A DNA stretch of 7,477 nucleotides from CAZYCC01 sp964645985 (GCA_964645985.1 CAZYCC010000077.1:1-7477); one strand, 5' to 3'. Shown: positions 1 through 6,233, numbered from the stretch's first letter. Translations and numbers: made by a program. The notes: a model not told the origin generated them from the sequence alone.

Positions 1-687
1 GAGGAAGGTGTGCGTGCTCTGCTCCAAATTCGGGATGTAGAGGTTCTCGCCTTCTTTTTTGTATTTATCGGAAAAATAGTCCTTCGTACGCTCGTCCACC
101 AAAATTTCGCCCTTGCTGTTTTGGGAGACGTGAAAGCTGTGGTCCACACCGATGAGAATCAGCTCGGAAAAGCCCATATAGAGCGCCATCTGCGCCGCCG
201 TGTATAGGCATGTACCCGCGTTGTAGATGCAGCGGCTCGGGTCGCTCGAAAAGAGCAGATCGCCCTCGCCGTCCATCGACTCTTGCCCGCGCATATTAAA
301 ATAAACGGCATCGACCGATGTGAAGCCGTAATCCCACATCCACTGGATAGGCAGCAGCTTGAGCGGGACGCGCACCCGGCGCACTTCGTCAAGGCACCCC
401 CCGAGAACCTTCTCGTCTTGCGAGATATATACGCTCGGGCGCCAAGGGGTCTGCTCGAAGATGTAGTACACGCGATTGAAGCCGAAGGTGAATTCTCCCT
501 TCTCCCACAAGCGAGTGAGATCCTCCGCGCGCAGACTCGGGCCATTGCCGATGAGAAAGCAGCGCTCCCCCGCGTGCGCTCCGCGGCAGGAAGCGAGGGC
601 TCTACCCCATTTGGTGAGGCGATAATGCCGCTCCATCCACGGATGAAGGAAGCGCGCCCGCGCGCTCGCGCAAATTCGCTTGAACAT
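1..687 (-). CDS. DUF115 / MptE-like domain protein, C-terminus cut off by window edge
   Basis: An open frame of 229 codons runs from an ATG at 687 to the window edge without a stop; the C-terminus is outside. Residues 45-52 read LIGNGPSL, the glycine-rich signature I associate with the DUF115 family (MptE-like 6-hydroxymethylpterin diphosphokinases; related domains occur in the Maf/PseE flagellin-glycosylation factors). Further family-like segments are FNRVYYIF (70-77), WRPSVYISQDE (82-92) and LILIGVDHSF (176-185). A TGA lies four codons before the ATG, so no longer start exists in this frame; the next ATG is residue 18. No good Shine-Dalgarno precedes either. A near-consensus promoter (744-772) lies upstream. 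Beside glycosyltransferases, a role in glycan assembly or sugar transfer is more likely than pterin metabolism, but that is inference. The family call is from remembered motifs, not a search. Confidence 0.8.
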   Translation of the reverse strand, partial: MFKRICASARARFLHPWMERHYRLTKWGRALASCRGAHAGERCFLIGNGPSLRAEDLTRLWEKGEFTFGFNRVYYIFEQTPWRPSVYISQDEKVLGGCLDEVRRVRVPLKLLPIQWMWDYGFTSVDAVYFNMRGQESMDGEGDLLFSSDPSRCIYNAGTCLYTAAQMALYMGFSELILIGVDHSFHVSQNSKGEILVDERTKDYFSDKYKKEGENLYIPNLEQSTHTFL

Positions 688-743
688 AGCGTGTCGTCAG
701 ACAGATCGCCCCGAGATCACCCGCAAGGGCGCAAATCTTATAT

Positions 744-772
744 AGTATACGAGGATGAGGTACTTTTGTCAA
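744..772 (-). promoter_or_regulatory. sigma70/sigmaA-type promoter for the DUF115-like gene
   Basis: Read on the minus strand, TTGACA (772-767) is followed by exactly 17 bases and then TATACT (749-744), matching the consensus -35 fully and the -10 at five of six positions with optimal spacing. The -10 continues into an A/T-rich stretch unlike its GC-rich surroundings. Transcription would begin near 736-738, giving an untranslated leader of about 50 bases before the ATG at 687. The -35 lies about 18 bases after the stop codon of the preceding transferase, and I see no terminator between them, so read-through from the operon is also possible. Confidence 0.85.
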
Positions 773-790
773 GCAGACGCTTTCACGCGG

Positions 791-1699
791 CTACGAACCG
801 CCCTTTCCTGCCCCGCGCGCGGCAGATCGGGCGCGCAGCTCGCGTTTAATTTTCCCGGGAACGCGATAGCGCAGGAGATTCCACAGAAAAAAGAAAGTAT
901 AGGGCAGCGAGTAGCGGTTGACTCTTCTGCCGCGATTCGCGCGGCAGCGGTAAAGACCGGTGTAGTAGTAAGAGGTCTGCGCGAACGTCAGATCGCCAAA
1001 GAGAGGGCGGTTCTTGCGCAGCATCGCCTCGAGCGTGCGGTTGAATTTGTTTTTATCCGCGGTGGAGGTGAGCGAGGCGAGATGATAGCGGTACTCGTAG
1101 AGAATCTCGGGCAGGGTGACCATGCCGAAGGAAGTGTAAAGGCGCTGCCAGTAGTCGTAGTCCTCCACTAAAGTGAAGGCAGGGTCGTAACCGCCGACCG
1201 CCTCTGCCGCGCGCCTCGTGTAAAGAAAGCAAGCGCAGACCGGGTTCAGCCCGACCATGCGCGCGCCGCTGCTCTCGTCGACCATCGCGAACTCAATGCC
1301 CTCTCCCTCCTCGTTGATGATGCGGCAGGAGGCGATGGCGAAGTCGCCCCCCTCCCTCTCGAGCTCCGATGCCATTTTCTCGAGCGCGCTCGGAAGGAAA
1401 CGGTTGTCATCGGATGTCCAAGTGAAAAGATCTCCGCGCGCGAGCGAGAACCCGCGGTTGAGGTTGGCGGGGAGGCGAAGGTTGCGCTCGTTGCGATAGT
1501 AGAAAATGCGCGCGTCGCGAGCGGCGTAAGACTTCGCGATTTGCGGCGTGCAGTCACTTGAGGCATCGTCGAGGATGAGCAGCTCCCAGTTACGGTAGGT
1601 CTGCCCGAGGACACTGTCGATGCTCTCGGCAAGATAGCGCTCGCCGTTGTAGACCGGCAGCACGACGCTGATGAGCTTCTCGCTCCCGCCGCCCGTCAT
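791..1699 (-). CDS. GT2-family glycosyltransferase
   Basis: A complete 302-residue protein with the GT-A fold of inverting family 2 transferases, which move a sugar from a nucleotide-sugar onto a lipid-linked or growing glycan at the cytoplasmic face. The nucleotide-binding strand is ISVVLPVYNGERYL (10-23), followed by DDASSDCT (44-51). NLNRGFSLARGD (79-90) leads into the metal-binding TSDDN (95-99, the DxD equivalent). The candidate catalytic-base region is VEDYDYWQRL (178-187). The C-terminal ~80 residues are rich in Arg and aromatics (YTFFFLWNLLRYRV), which suggests membrane association. The ATG overlaps the preceding gene's stop as ATGA, with GGAAGGGG (1715-1708) eight bases upstream, so it is probably co-translated. 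Donor and acceptor cannot be predicted. It is the last gene before the internal promoter. Confidence 0.93.
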   Translation of the reverse strand: MTGGGSEKLISVVLPVYNGERYLAESIDSVLGQTYRNWELLILDDASSDCTPQIAKSYAARDARIFYYRNERNLRLPANLNRGFSLARGDLFTWTSDDNRFLPSALEKMASELEREGGDFAIASCRIINEEGEGIEFAMVDESSGARMVGLNPVCACFLYTRRAAEAVGGYDPAFTLVEDYDYWQRLYTSFGMVTLPEILYEYRYHLASLTSTADKNKFNRTLEAMLRKNRPLFGDLTFAQTSYYYTGLYRCRANRGRRVNRYSLPYTFFFLWNLLRYRVPGKIKRELRARSAARGAGKGGS

Positions 1700-2829
1700 A
1701 CCGCCGACCCCTTCCTGAGCGAGAAGAAAAACCGTCTGCGGCGATAGACAAAGAGAGAGGCACCGAAAAACTCCCCCTTGAAAACCGACCTAAGAGCTAA
1801 CCCCCCCCCCCCCCCCCCCCCGCCCGGGGGGGGGGGGGGCGGGGGATGAGGCCCCCGGCGCCGGNNNNNNNNNNCAAAAACCCCCCCTTGAAAACCGCCC
1901 CCACCCCCCACCCCCCCCCCCCCCCCCGCGCGCGCGGTGCCGGCGCTTGCCGAGGCTTTCCCCAGCAGCCTGCGCGCGGTCAGGATCGCCTTCACGAGGA
2001 AAAGCGGGGCGCCGATCGCCTTTGCCGTGGTCATCGCGTCCCAGCGGCCGCTGAGGTCGCATGTGAAGGTGTAGATTCTGCGCAGCTTTTGCAGGGGCGT
2101 TTCGCCCATCAGCTGCGCGCGCTCGCGAAGAGCGAGGCCGTAGCCGTAAGGATTCGAAAGGAACATCTCGCTGCCCGCCTTGGTCAGACCGTCGTCGAGG
2201 AAGGCGTACACCCAGATAATGTCGTTAAAAAAGCGCAGCTTGTAGCCATCGCGCGCCATGCGATTCCAGGCGACCGCCTCGGTCATGAAGCGCTCGCCGG
2301 GGAAACTCGGGTAAAGGTATTTGCGGTGAATGTCGGTGTAGAAGACAAAGGCGCGCTCGCCGTCCATTTCGCGGTAAATGTCGCGCGAGCTGCCGTCGAA
2401 GTACTCCCCGGAAAAGATGTTGTTAGTCGTGCTCTGCGGTGTTTGCCCTCGATTGGCGACCAAGCCGCAAAAACTTCCGTCGTGCGGCATCGCCTCCTCC
2501 CATGAGGCGATCTTTTCGAGAGCGTCGGGGGTCAGGGTGTCATCCGAGTCCATCGTGAAAAAAAGCTCGCCGCGCGCGAGGGTAAGACCGCGGTTGATAG
2601 CAGCGCACTTGCCGGCGTTTTCCCGGTACTCATAGCGGATGGGAAAGCCGTTTTCTTCCGCTATCCAAGGGCGCACGAGATCGCCGGTCCGGTCATTCGA
2701 TCCGTCATCGAGAATGATCCACTCAAAGTTACGGTAGGCTTGCGCCTTCACTGACTCATACAGCCGCCCGAGCGTGTAGGCGCGGTTGTAGGTCGGCGTG
2801 AAGAGGGTGATTTTATAAGGGAAGCTCAC
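1696..2829 (-). CDS. GT2-family glycosyltransferase, C-terminal part corrupted by an assembly gap
   Basis: The first ~295 residues are a clear GT-A glycosyltransferase: ITLFTPTYNRAYTLGRL (7-23), ILDDGSNDRT (39-48), INRGLTLARGELFFTMDSDD (78-97, DSDD as metal-binding motif) and an acceptor-side segment ERFMTEAVAWNRMARDGYKL. The start is GTG at 2829. It overlaps the upstream stop as GTGA and has AAAGGAGG (2847-2840) ten bases before it. After about residue 295 the reading passes through poly-Gly and poly-Pro, four unknown residues and a degenerate repeat of its own C-terminus, so the nominal 377 residues are too long. Removing the duplicated contig end leaves a protein of roughly 330-340 residues ending in a very basic tail (YRRRRFFFSLRKGSAV) that may sit against the membrane. 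Whether the frame is really continuous across the gap cannot be told from this sequence. Confidence 0.85.
   Translation of the reverse strand: MSFPYKITLFTPTYNRAYTLGRLYESVKAQAYRNFEWIILDDGSNDRTGDLVRPWIAEENGFPIRYEYRENAGKCAAINRGLTLARGELFFTMDSDDTLTPDALEKIASWEEAMPHDGSFCGLVANRGQTPQSTTNNIFSGEYFDGSSRDIYREMDGERAFVFYTDIHRKYLYPSFPGERFMTEAVAWNRMARDGYKLRFFNDIIWVYAFLDDGLTKAGSEMFLSNPYGYGLALRERAQLMGETPLQKLRRIYTFTCDLSGRWDAMTTAKAIGAPLFLVKAILTARRLLGKASASAGTARAGGGGGVGGGGGFQGGVFXXXXRRRGPHPPPPPPPGGGGGGGGLALRSVFKGEFFGASLFVYRRRRFFFSLRKGSAV
1801..1864. other. Unreliable homopolymer sequence at the left side of a scaffold gap
   Basis: A run of 21 C (1801-1821), then GCCC, 14 G (1826-1839) and further G/C-only sequence lead into ten N (1865-1874). 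On the coding strand this gives improbable poly-Gly and poly-Pro. It looks like degraded read ends after a homopolymer, not genome sequence. The C run may have a real counterpart, because the other contig also ends in a run of 17 C (1911-1927). Confidence 0.85.
1865..1874. other. 10-N scaffold gap
   Basis: Ten N of fixed length, the same length as the second gap at 7188-7197. This suggests a placeholder and not a measured distance. It lies inside the glycosyltransferase gene read from 2829. Confidence 0.98.
1875..1910. repeat. False duplication: degraded copy of 1765-1800 at the right side of the gap
   Basis: With an offset of 110 bases, 1875-1910 matches 1765-1800 at about two thirds of positions. 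The shared core is CCCCCTTGAAAACCG. Every mismatch I can find is a change to C in the copy, and both copies then enter a run of C. That is what sequencing errors after a long C run would produce. I read the two contigs as overlapping here, so the segment probably occurs once in the genome. Confidence 0.8.
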
Positions 2830-4037
2830 GAGCCGCCTGCCTCCTTTCGTTTTGCGATAGCGTCTTTGCCCTTGCGCGCGAGGGCGCGCGCGTGGCAGGT
2901 ATATTTTTCGAGAAGATCGCGAAAGAAGTCGCCTCCCCGCCGCTCGCGCGAGGCGGAAACCACTGAAAGGGAGGAGTACTCTTTCCCGCGAAGCAGACCT
3001 ATGCCGCGCTCGCGCTCGTTTCCCGCCGAGAAGTACACCTTGCAGCCGTCCTCATCTCGCAGCAGGCAGGAGCGGTAGAGCGTCCACTCGTAGAAGGAGC
3101 CGCAGACATGAGAGGGAGTGAGAATAGTGCGCAAATAGCGGAAAGCGCCGCCGTCCGACGACTTCCAAAGCATGAGGCGGTGCGTGAAGTCGTAGGTAAG
3201 CAGGAGATAGCGCCCGTCCTCATATTTGCAGTCGATATGCCACGGGTCGACCGCCGCGCCCTCGAGGCGGCAGCGCTCCCCTCTCCCAAAGCGCAGCCCG
3301 TCGCGCGACCGCGCACGCCAAAGCGTCATCCCGCGGTTCGCGGGGGAGGGGGAGAGAATGTAGAACATTTCGTAGGCGCCGCCGCGGCGGAGGACGGCGG
3401 GGCTGATCGCCGGGAAGGCGGCACCGGGGTAGGCGTCGCAGGTAACGGCCTCACGCGCGCTCCACCCGAGCAGGTCACTCGTCGTGCGGCGGAAAAGAAC
3501 GATACTCTTCTCGCCACCCGGCGCAACGCCGCCGGTCGAGAGGCGGTAAGTCAGCTCAACGCGGTGTTCGCTCTCGTTATAGACGAGATGCGGGTCTGAA
3601 AAATAATCGCCTCGCGCGACCTGCTCCGGCGTTAAGTCGTCGAGGGGGAGATTCTCGCCGGGGGCGCGCCACGCAACCCCGTCCTGCGAGACGGATATAC
3701 ACGGGTACTCCCAGCGGTCGGGATAGGGCAAAGCGCCGATAGGGAAAGGAGTGTACGCCATGATGTAGCGGTACCCGGCAAACCCCTTGGGAAAGAAAAG
3801 CACACTCGGATGGTAGGGCTGGTCCGAGCCGTCGGGCGTGGAGATGGCGACGCGGCCGGCTCTGCCGCGCAGGAGATAGCGCGCCCCTTCATAAAGAAAG
3901 AGCGCGAGCGGGATCGCGCCTCCCGCGAGCAGCAGCCCCCCGCTGCCGAGGATCGCGCCGAGTACAAGCAGAAGAAGCGCGACGCAGAACAGCTCCTCGG
4001 GGAGGAATTGCAGGAGTTTGCGGAAAAATGCCCTCAT
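2826..4037 (-). CDS. Membrane-anchored five-bladed beta-propeller protein, GH43/GH32-like
   Basis: A 403-residue protein. A basic N-terminus (MRAFFRK) is followed by two closely spaced hydrophobic helices (about 15-30 and 33-49, separated by a Gly/Ser turn), then RYLLRGRAGR. From about residue 70 there is a repeating beta-propeller pattern: HPSVLFFP (76-83), SDPHLVYN (147-154), ISPAVLRRGGAYEMFY (211-226), HIDCKYEDGRYLLL (267-280) and RSCLLRDEDGCKVYFSA (322-338). About five such units fit the five-bladed fold of clan GH43/GH32. Such folds hydrolyse or transfer glycans. I cannot assign the usual Asp/Asp/Glu catalytic set with certainty, although acidic residues D148 and E317 sit at plausible places. 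It may trim or modify the glycan made by its neighbours, or be non-catalytic. Its ATG overlaps the GT8-like stop (ATGA) without a clear Shine-Dalgarno, suggesting coupled translation. Confidence 0.75.
   Translation of the reverse strand: MRAFFRKLLQFLPEELFCVALLLLVLGAILGSGGLLLAGGAIPLALFLYEGARYLLRGRAGRVAISTPDGSDQPYHPSVLFFPKGFAGYRYIMAYTPFPIGALPYPDRWEYPCISVSQDGVAWRAPGENLPLDDLTPEQVARGDYFSDPHLVYNESEHRVELTYRLSTGGVAPGGEKSIVLFRRTTSDLLGWSAREAVTCDAYPGAAFPAISPAVLRRGGAYEMFYILSPSPANRGMTLWRARSRDGLRFGRGERCRLEGAAVDPWHIDCKYEDGRYLLLTYDFTHRLMLWKSSDGGAFRYLRTILTPSHVCGSFYEWTLYRSCLLRDEDGCKVYFSAGNERERGIGLLRGKEYSSLSVVSASRERRGGDFFRDLLEKYTCHARALARKGKDAIAKRKEAGGS
2840..2847 (-). promoter_or_regulatory. Strong ribosome binding site fixing the GTG start at 2829
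   Basis: On the minus strand AAAGGAGG lies ten bases before the GTG at 2829, inside the 3' end of the propeller gene. It supports GTG as the true start; the protein then begins just before the first GT-A beta strand. Confidence 0.8.
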
Positions 4038-4969
4038 ATAGATTTGCTTTTCGAGCAGGAGAGGAGGTGCTTCATGAGGCGCAGGATTTTCTTCGCGCAG
4101 CTCGCCCCGCGCCAGTATAGCCCAAGCAGCGCGCGCCGCACGCGCGGGACGCGCTTCCCGGCGGCGAGGCGGCGGACGGTGTATGCCTCGCGCAGATAAG
4201 GCAGCCTATCACAATAGTAAGAGCCCCAATGCACGAGGTAAGCTCCGTTCTGCACCCGCCCGTCAAACCACGGGACGCTGTATAAGACCCGTCCCGCCTC
4301 AATATCCGCCTCGAAGCGCGTCGCGCAGGGGTAAAAACACATTCCCTCGGGCGGCGGGGGAACCGGCTTTTGCCGGTGCACCGCCATCGCGAGAGCGAGC
4401 ACCGGCTCATCGGCGGGGGAGTCGAACATCCTAAAGTTAAAACTGCCGTATTTCTCGACGATGTCGCGACAGGTCGCCCGCATCTGCACGAGGGGCGATA
4501 ACCCCCCCCCCCCCGTCCCTGCCTTGCGGATAAAATACAGCCCGCCGTGCAGATGCGTAACGAACTCGATTTTGTCCTTATATTTTCCCGCGCCCTCCCG
4601 CGTGAACCAGCCCTCTGTGCTGTCGAGCGGGAGCGCCTGCCCGAAGGCGCTGAAAACCGTCTCGGGGTCGGAGGGGAAATATTGCCACAGATCGCCGATG
4701 TCTCGGTAGGCAAGGCAGTCGGCATCGAGGAAGATCGTCTCATCGAAGGGGGAGCGGACGAGCAGCTCAAGCTTATCGAGATAAGACCCCGCCGGGCGCT
4801 CAAGAAGAATCGTCCGGTCGAAGGAGGCGGTGACGCGGTTCTCTTCCTCGCAGAGGATGGCGAAAGGCAGCGGATCCCGCGCGAGGCGGCGGTATGAGAG
4901 CAAAAGATTTTCCGCGAGACGGTAGTAGCAAGCGCCTCCCGTCGCGATGGTGACAAATCCTCGTGTCAT
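4034..4969 (-). CDS. GT8-like glycosyltransferase with an in-frame poly-G tract
   Basis: A complete 311-residue protein resembling family 8 (glycogenin/LgtC-type) retaining transferases. The N-terminal strand is FVTIATGGACYYRLAENLLLSYRRL (5-29). The metal- and nucleotide-binding motif is IFLDADCLAYRD (79-90, DAD at 82-84). HLHGGLYFIRK (139-149), SPADEPVLALAMA (184-196) and AYLVHWGS (243-250) match conserved GT8 positions. A run of 13 G in the coding strand encodes GGGG at residues 153-156 in a loop between conserved blocks, so a one-base slip would truncate the enzyme before the ADEP region. The start is unavoidable because the first strand begins at residue 5. It has no visible Shine-Dalgarno and lies 12 bases after the upstream stop, so reinitiation is likely. 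Its C-terminus is basic and Cys/Ser-rich (LLSCSKSKSI). Substrate unknown. Confidence 0.85.
   Translation of the reverse strand: MTRGFVTIATGGACYYRLAENLLLSYRRLARDPLPFAILCEEENRVTASFDRTILLERPAGSYLDKLELLVRSPFDETIFLDADCLAYRDIGDLWQYFPSDPETVFSAFGQALPLDSTEGWFTREGAGKYKDKIEFVTHLHGGLYFIRKAGTGGGGLSPLVQMRATCRDIVEKYGSFNFRMFDSPADEPVLALAMAVHRQKPVPPPPEGMCFYPCATRFEADIEAGRVLYSVPWFDGRVQNGAYLVHWGSYYCDRLPYLREAYTVRRLAAGKRVPRVRRALLGLYWRGASCAKKILRLMKHLLSCSKSKSI
4502..4514. repeat. C13 homopolymer (G13 in the coding strand) inside the GT8-like gene
   Basis: Thirteen consecutive C on the plus strand. The reading frame is intact at this length (Thr codon ending in G, four GGG codons, then TTA). The surrounding sequence is ordinary coding sequence, without the degraded flanks seen at 1801-1910. 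Length 13 is within the range of known slipped-strand contingency tracts in other bacteria. Confidence 0.9.
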
Positions 4970-4981
4970 GGCGGTAGAGAG

Positions 4982-5959
4982 TCAAAAGCCGATGCGCAGA
5001 AGATTGCGCAGGCGGCAGGTGAGGGGGAAGGAAATCCGTGCGAGGAAAACCCAGACTTTGTGCGAAAAGGTCTCGCCGCGCAGGTCGTCGCTCGTGATTT
5101 TGTAGGTGCGCGCCATCTTCGTAAGGTAGGGCATCGCAACCGCGCGGTCCTCCCCACTGAGATAGCGCAGGGACATTTGACCGTGAAAAAAGCAAGAAAA
5201 AAGAAAGTTAACTTTATCTTCTTCCCCGATTGCGGGGTGGGTACGCATGAGGTAGTCGACCCTCCGTCTTTTCGCTTCCACCGCGTCCAAGCGCTTAAGA
5301 GAATAAGGGGCGCGCATAATGCTCCCGTCTCTCATAAAGTAGTTGTAACCGGCATAATCGATAGCGGCGTATTGCTGCGCGCGCCCCAAAACTTGGTAAG
5401 TCCAATATTCATCCTCATGAAACTTTCCCACTTCAAAGGGAAGGTCCTCGACTAATTTTCTCGGATAGATCTTATTTACGGTAATTTGCTCGATTCCGCG
5501 CCCGTGAATATAAGCGGCGAGAATCTCCTCCCCTTCGTAAATCCGAGGGGCGGCGGGAGCGGGCTGCGGGGGAAAGGGAGCGTCATCGGCAACCTTGCGG
5601 TAGCCGCAGGCGGCGATGTCAGCGCCGGTTGCCTTTATCGCGTGGACCAGTTGTTCAAGAAAACACGGCTCCACCCAGTCGTCGCTGTCGACAAAGGAAA
5701 AATACTCGCCCAAGGCGGCGCGCATTCCCGCGTTGCGCGCGGCGGAGAGGCCCCTGTTCTCCTGGTGAACGGCGCGCACGCGCGAGTCTGCCACCGCCCA
5801 GTCATCGCAGCGGGCGGAGCTGCCGTCGGTGCTGCCGTCGTCGATGAGGATCAGCTCAAAGTCGCGCAGGGTCTGCGCAAGGAGAGAGCGCACACAGCGG
5901 TCAAGGTATGGCGCGACATTGTACACCGGGACGATGACGCTCACTTGCGGGGCGGACAT
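4982..5959 (-). CDS. GT2-family glycosyltransferase, EpsJ-like
   Basis: A complete 325-residue inverting GT-A transferase. The N-terminus VSVIVPVYNVAPYLDRCVRSLLAQT (6-30) and LILIDDGSTDGS (36-47) form the UDP-sugar binding part. NRGLSAARNAGMRAALGEYFSFVDSDDWVEP (68-98) contains the metal-binding DSDD. The acceptor-side motif VGKFHEDEYWTYQV (177-190) supplies the likely catalytic base. The ATG at 5959 has AAAGGAG six bases upstream. The gene is preceded by 274 non-coding bases, so it probably opens a new expression segment. It ends 12 bases before the GT8-like gene. The stretch coding KVNFLFSCFF contains two runs of six T, but the frame is intact. It is the closest in this window to the enzymes annotated EpsJ/EpsH in exopolysaccharide operons; the specific sugar is unknown. 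Confidence 0.94.
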   Translation of the reverse strand: MSAPQVSVIVPVYNVAPYLDRCVRSLLAQTLRDFELILIDDGSTDGSSARCDDWAVADSRVRAVHQENRGLSAARNAGMRAALGEYFSFVDSDDWVEPCFLEQLVHAIKATGADIAACGYRKVADDAPFPPQPAPAAPRIYEGEEILAAYIHGRGIEQITVNKIYPRKLVEDLPFEVGKFHEDEYWTYQVLGRAQQYAAIDYAGYNYFMRDGSIMRAPYSLKRLDAVEAKRRRVDYLMRTHPAIGEEDKVNFLFSCFFHGQMSLRYLSGEDRAVAMPYLTKMARTYKITSDDLRGETFSHKVWVFLARISFPLTCRLRNLLRIGF

Positions 5960-5965
5960 ACGGTG

Positions 5966-5972
5966 CTCCTTT
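5966..5972 (-). promoter_or_regulatory. Ribosome binding site AAAGGAG for the GT2 gene starting at 5959
   Basis: AAAGGAG on the minus strand, six bases before the ATG. It is one of the strongest Shine-Dalgarno sites in the window and confirms this start. Confidence 0.85.
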
Positions 5973-6009
5973 CGTCACCCGAATAGCGCAAGACTGCCAA
6001 GGCGTTCTC

Positions 6010-6055
6010 GCGGGGGCCATCAAGCGAGGCGTTCACGACATCCCAAGGCCCCCGC
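6010..6055 (-). repeat. 9-bp perfect inverted repeat, 28-base loop
   Basis: Arms GCGGGGGCC (6010-6018) and GGCCCCCGC (6047-6055) are exact reverse complements. In the transcript this is the second hairpin before the start at 5959; its 3' foot is 38 bases upstream of the ribosome binding site. No T run follows, so it is not an ordinary intrinsic terminator. Confidence 0.65.
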
Positions 6056-6073
6056 TCCATGCGGCGCCATGCG

Positions 6074-6096
6074 CGCGGGAGGTGCTGCCTCCCGCG
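6074..6096 (-). repeat. 9-bp perfect hairpin, 5-base loop
   Basis: Arms CGCGGGAGG (6074-6082) and CCTCCCGCG (6088-6096) enclose TGCTG. It is very stable on base composition alone. Its downstream arm in the transcript (6082-6074) can also pair with the upstream arm of the next inverted repeat (6055-6049), with one G-U pair. No T run follows. Confidence 0.7.
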
Positions 6097-6193
6097 TATT
6101 ACCGTGAAACATAGTGCGGCAATAGGGGGAGCGCATCAAGCGCAGCCTTATCAGCGAGCGCCCCGCCCGAGGATAAAGAGAGCTGTTTTCGCG

Positions 6194-6208
6194 GCGGCGG
6201 GGCGCCGC
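6194..6208. repeat. Short GC-rich hairpin downstream of the GT2 gene ending at 6234
   Basis: GCGGCG and CGCCGC arms (6 bp) around a GGG loop, about 25 bases after the stop at 6234. There is no T tract on the minus strand after it, so a terminator role is weak. In DNA this GC-rich, a 6-bp hairpin can arise by chance. Confidence 0.3.
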
Positions 6209-6233
6209 TCCCCCCGATTTTGTCTTGAAACGA

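Larger units (their letters stand above)
5960..6233 (-). other. 274-base intergenic leader with hairpins, no convincing gene or promoter
   Basis: Between the stop at 6234 and the start at 5959 there is no ORF with a ribosome binding site and no -35/-10 pair with acceptable spacing. It holds a GC-rich 6-bp hairpin (6194-6208), a 9-bp hairpin (6074-6096), a 9-bp inverted repeat with a 28-base loop (6010-6055) and the Shine-Dalgarno of the next gene. All the other complete genes in the window except the DUF115-like one begin at or within 12 bases of the preceding stop (or 24 after a probable one), so this gap stands out. Confidence 0.75.

Noticed and set aside
159..545. A 128-codon minus-strand frame
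   Set aside because: It overlaps the DUF115-like gene in another frame and is dominated by Arg, Ser and Cys. The frame from 687 carries the family motifs and is open over all 229 codons.
741..772. A divergent promoter on the plus strand using the same A/T-rich segment
   Set aside because: No -35-like hexamer is correctly spaced for the plus strand, and no plausible plus-strand gene follows.
283..849. A 188-codon open frame on the plus strand
   Set aside because: It is antisense to the DUF115-like gene and its promoter. Its product is low-complexity Arg/Ala/Pro with no recognisable motif. GC-rich DNA yields many such shadow frames; the same applies to the other plus-strand frames across the transferases.
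1801..1864. C-run/G-run fold-back as a real giant hairpin or quadruplex element
   Set aside because: It is adjacent to the N gap and to a degraded duplicate contig end. Assembly error is the simpler explanation for the G-side and the following bases.
6020..6136. A 38-codon minus-strand frame in the intergenic gap, possible leader peptide
   Set aside because: There is no ribosome binding site before its ATG and no run of regulatory codons. It spans the inverted repeats in a way expected of chance.
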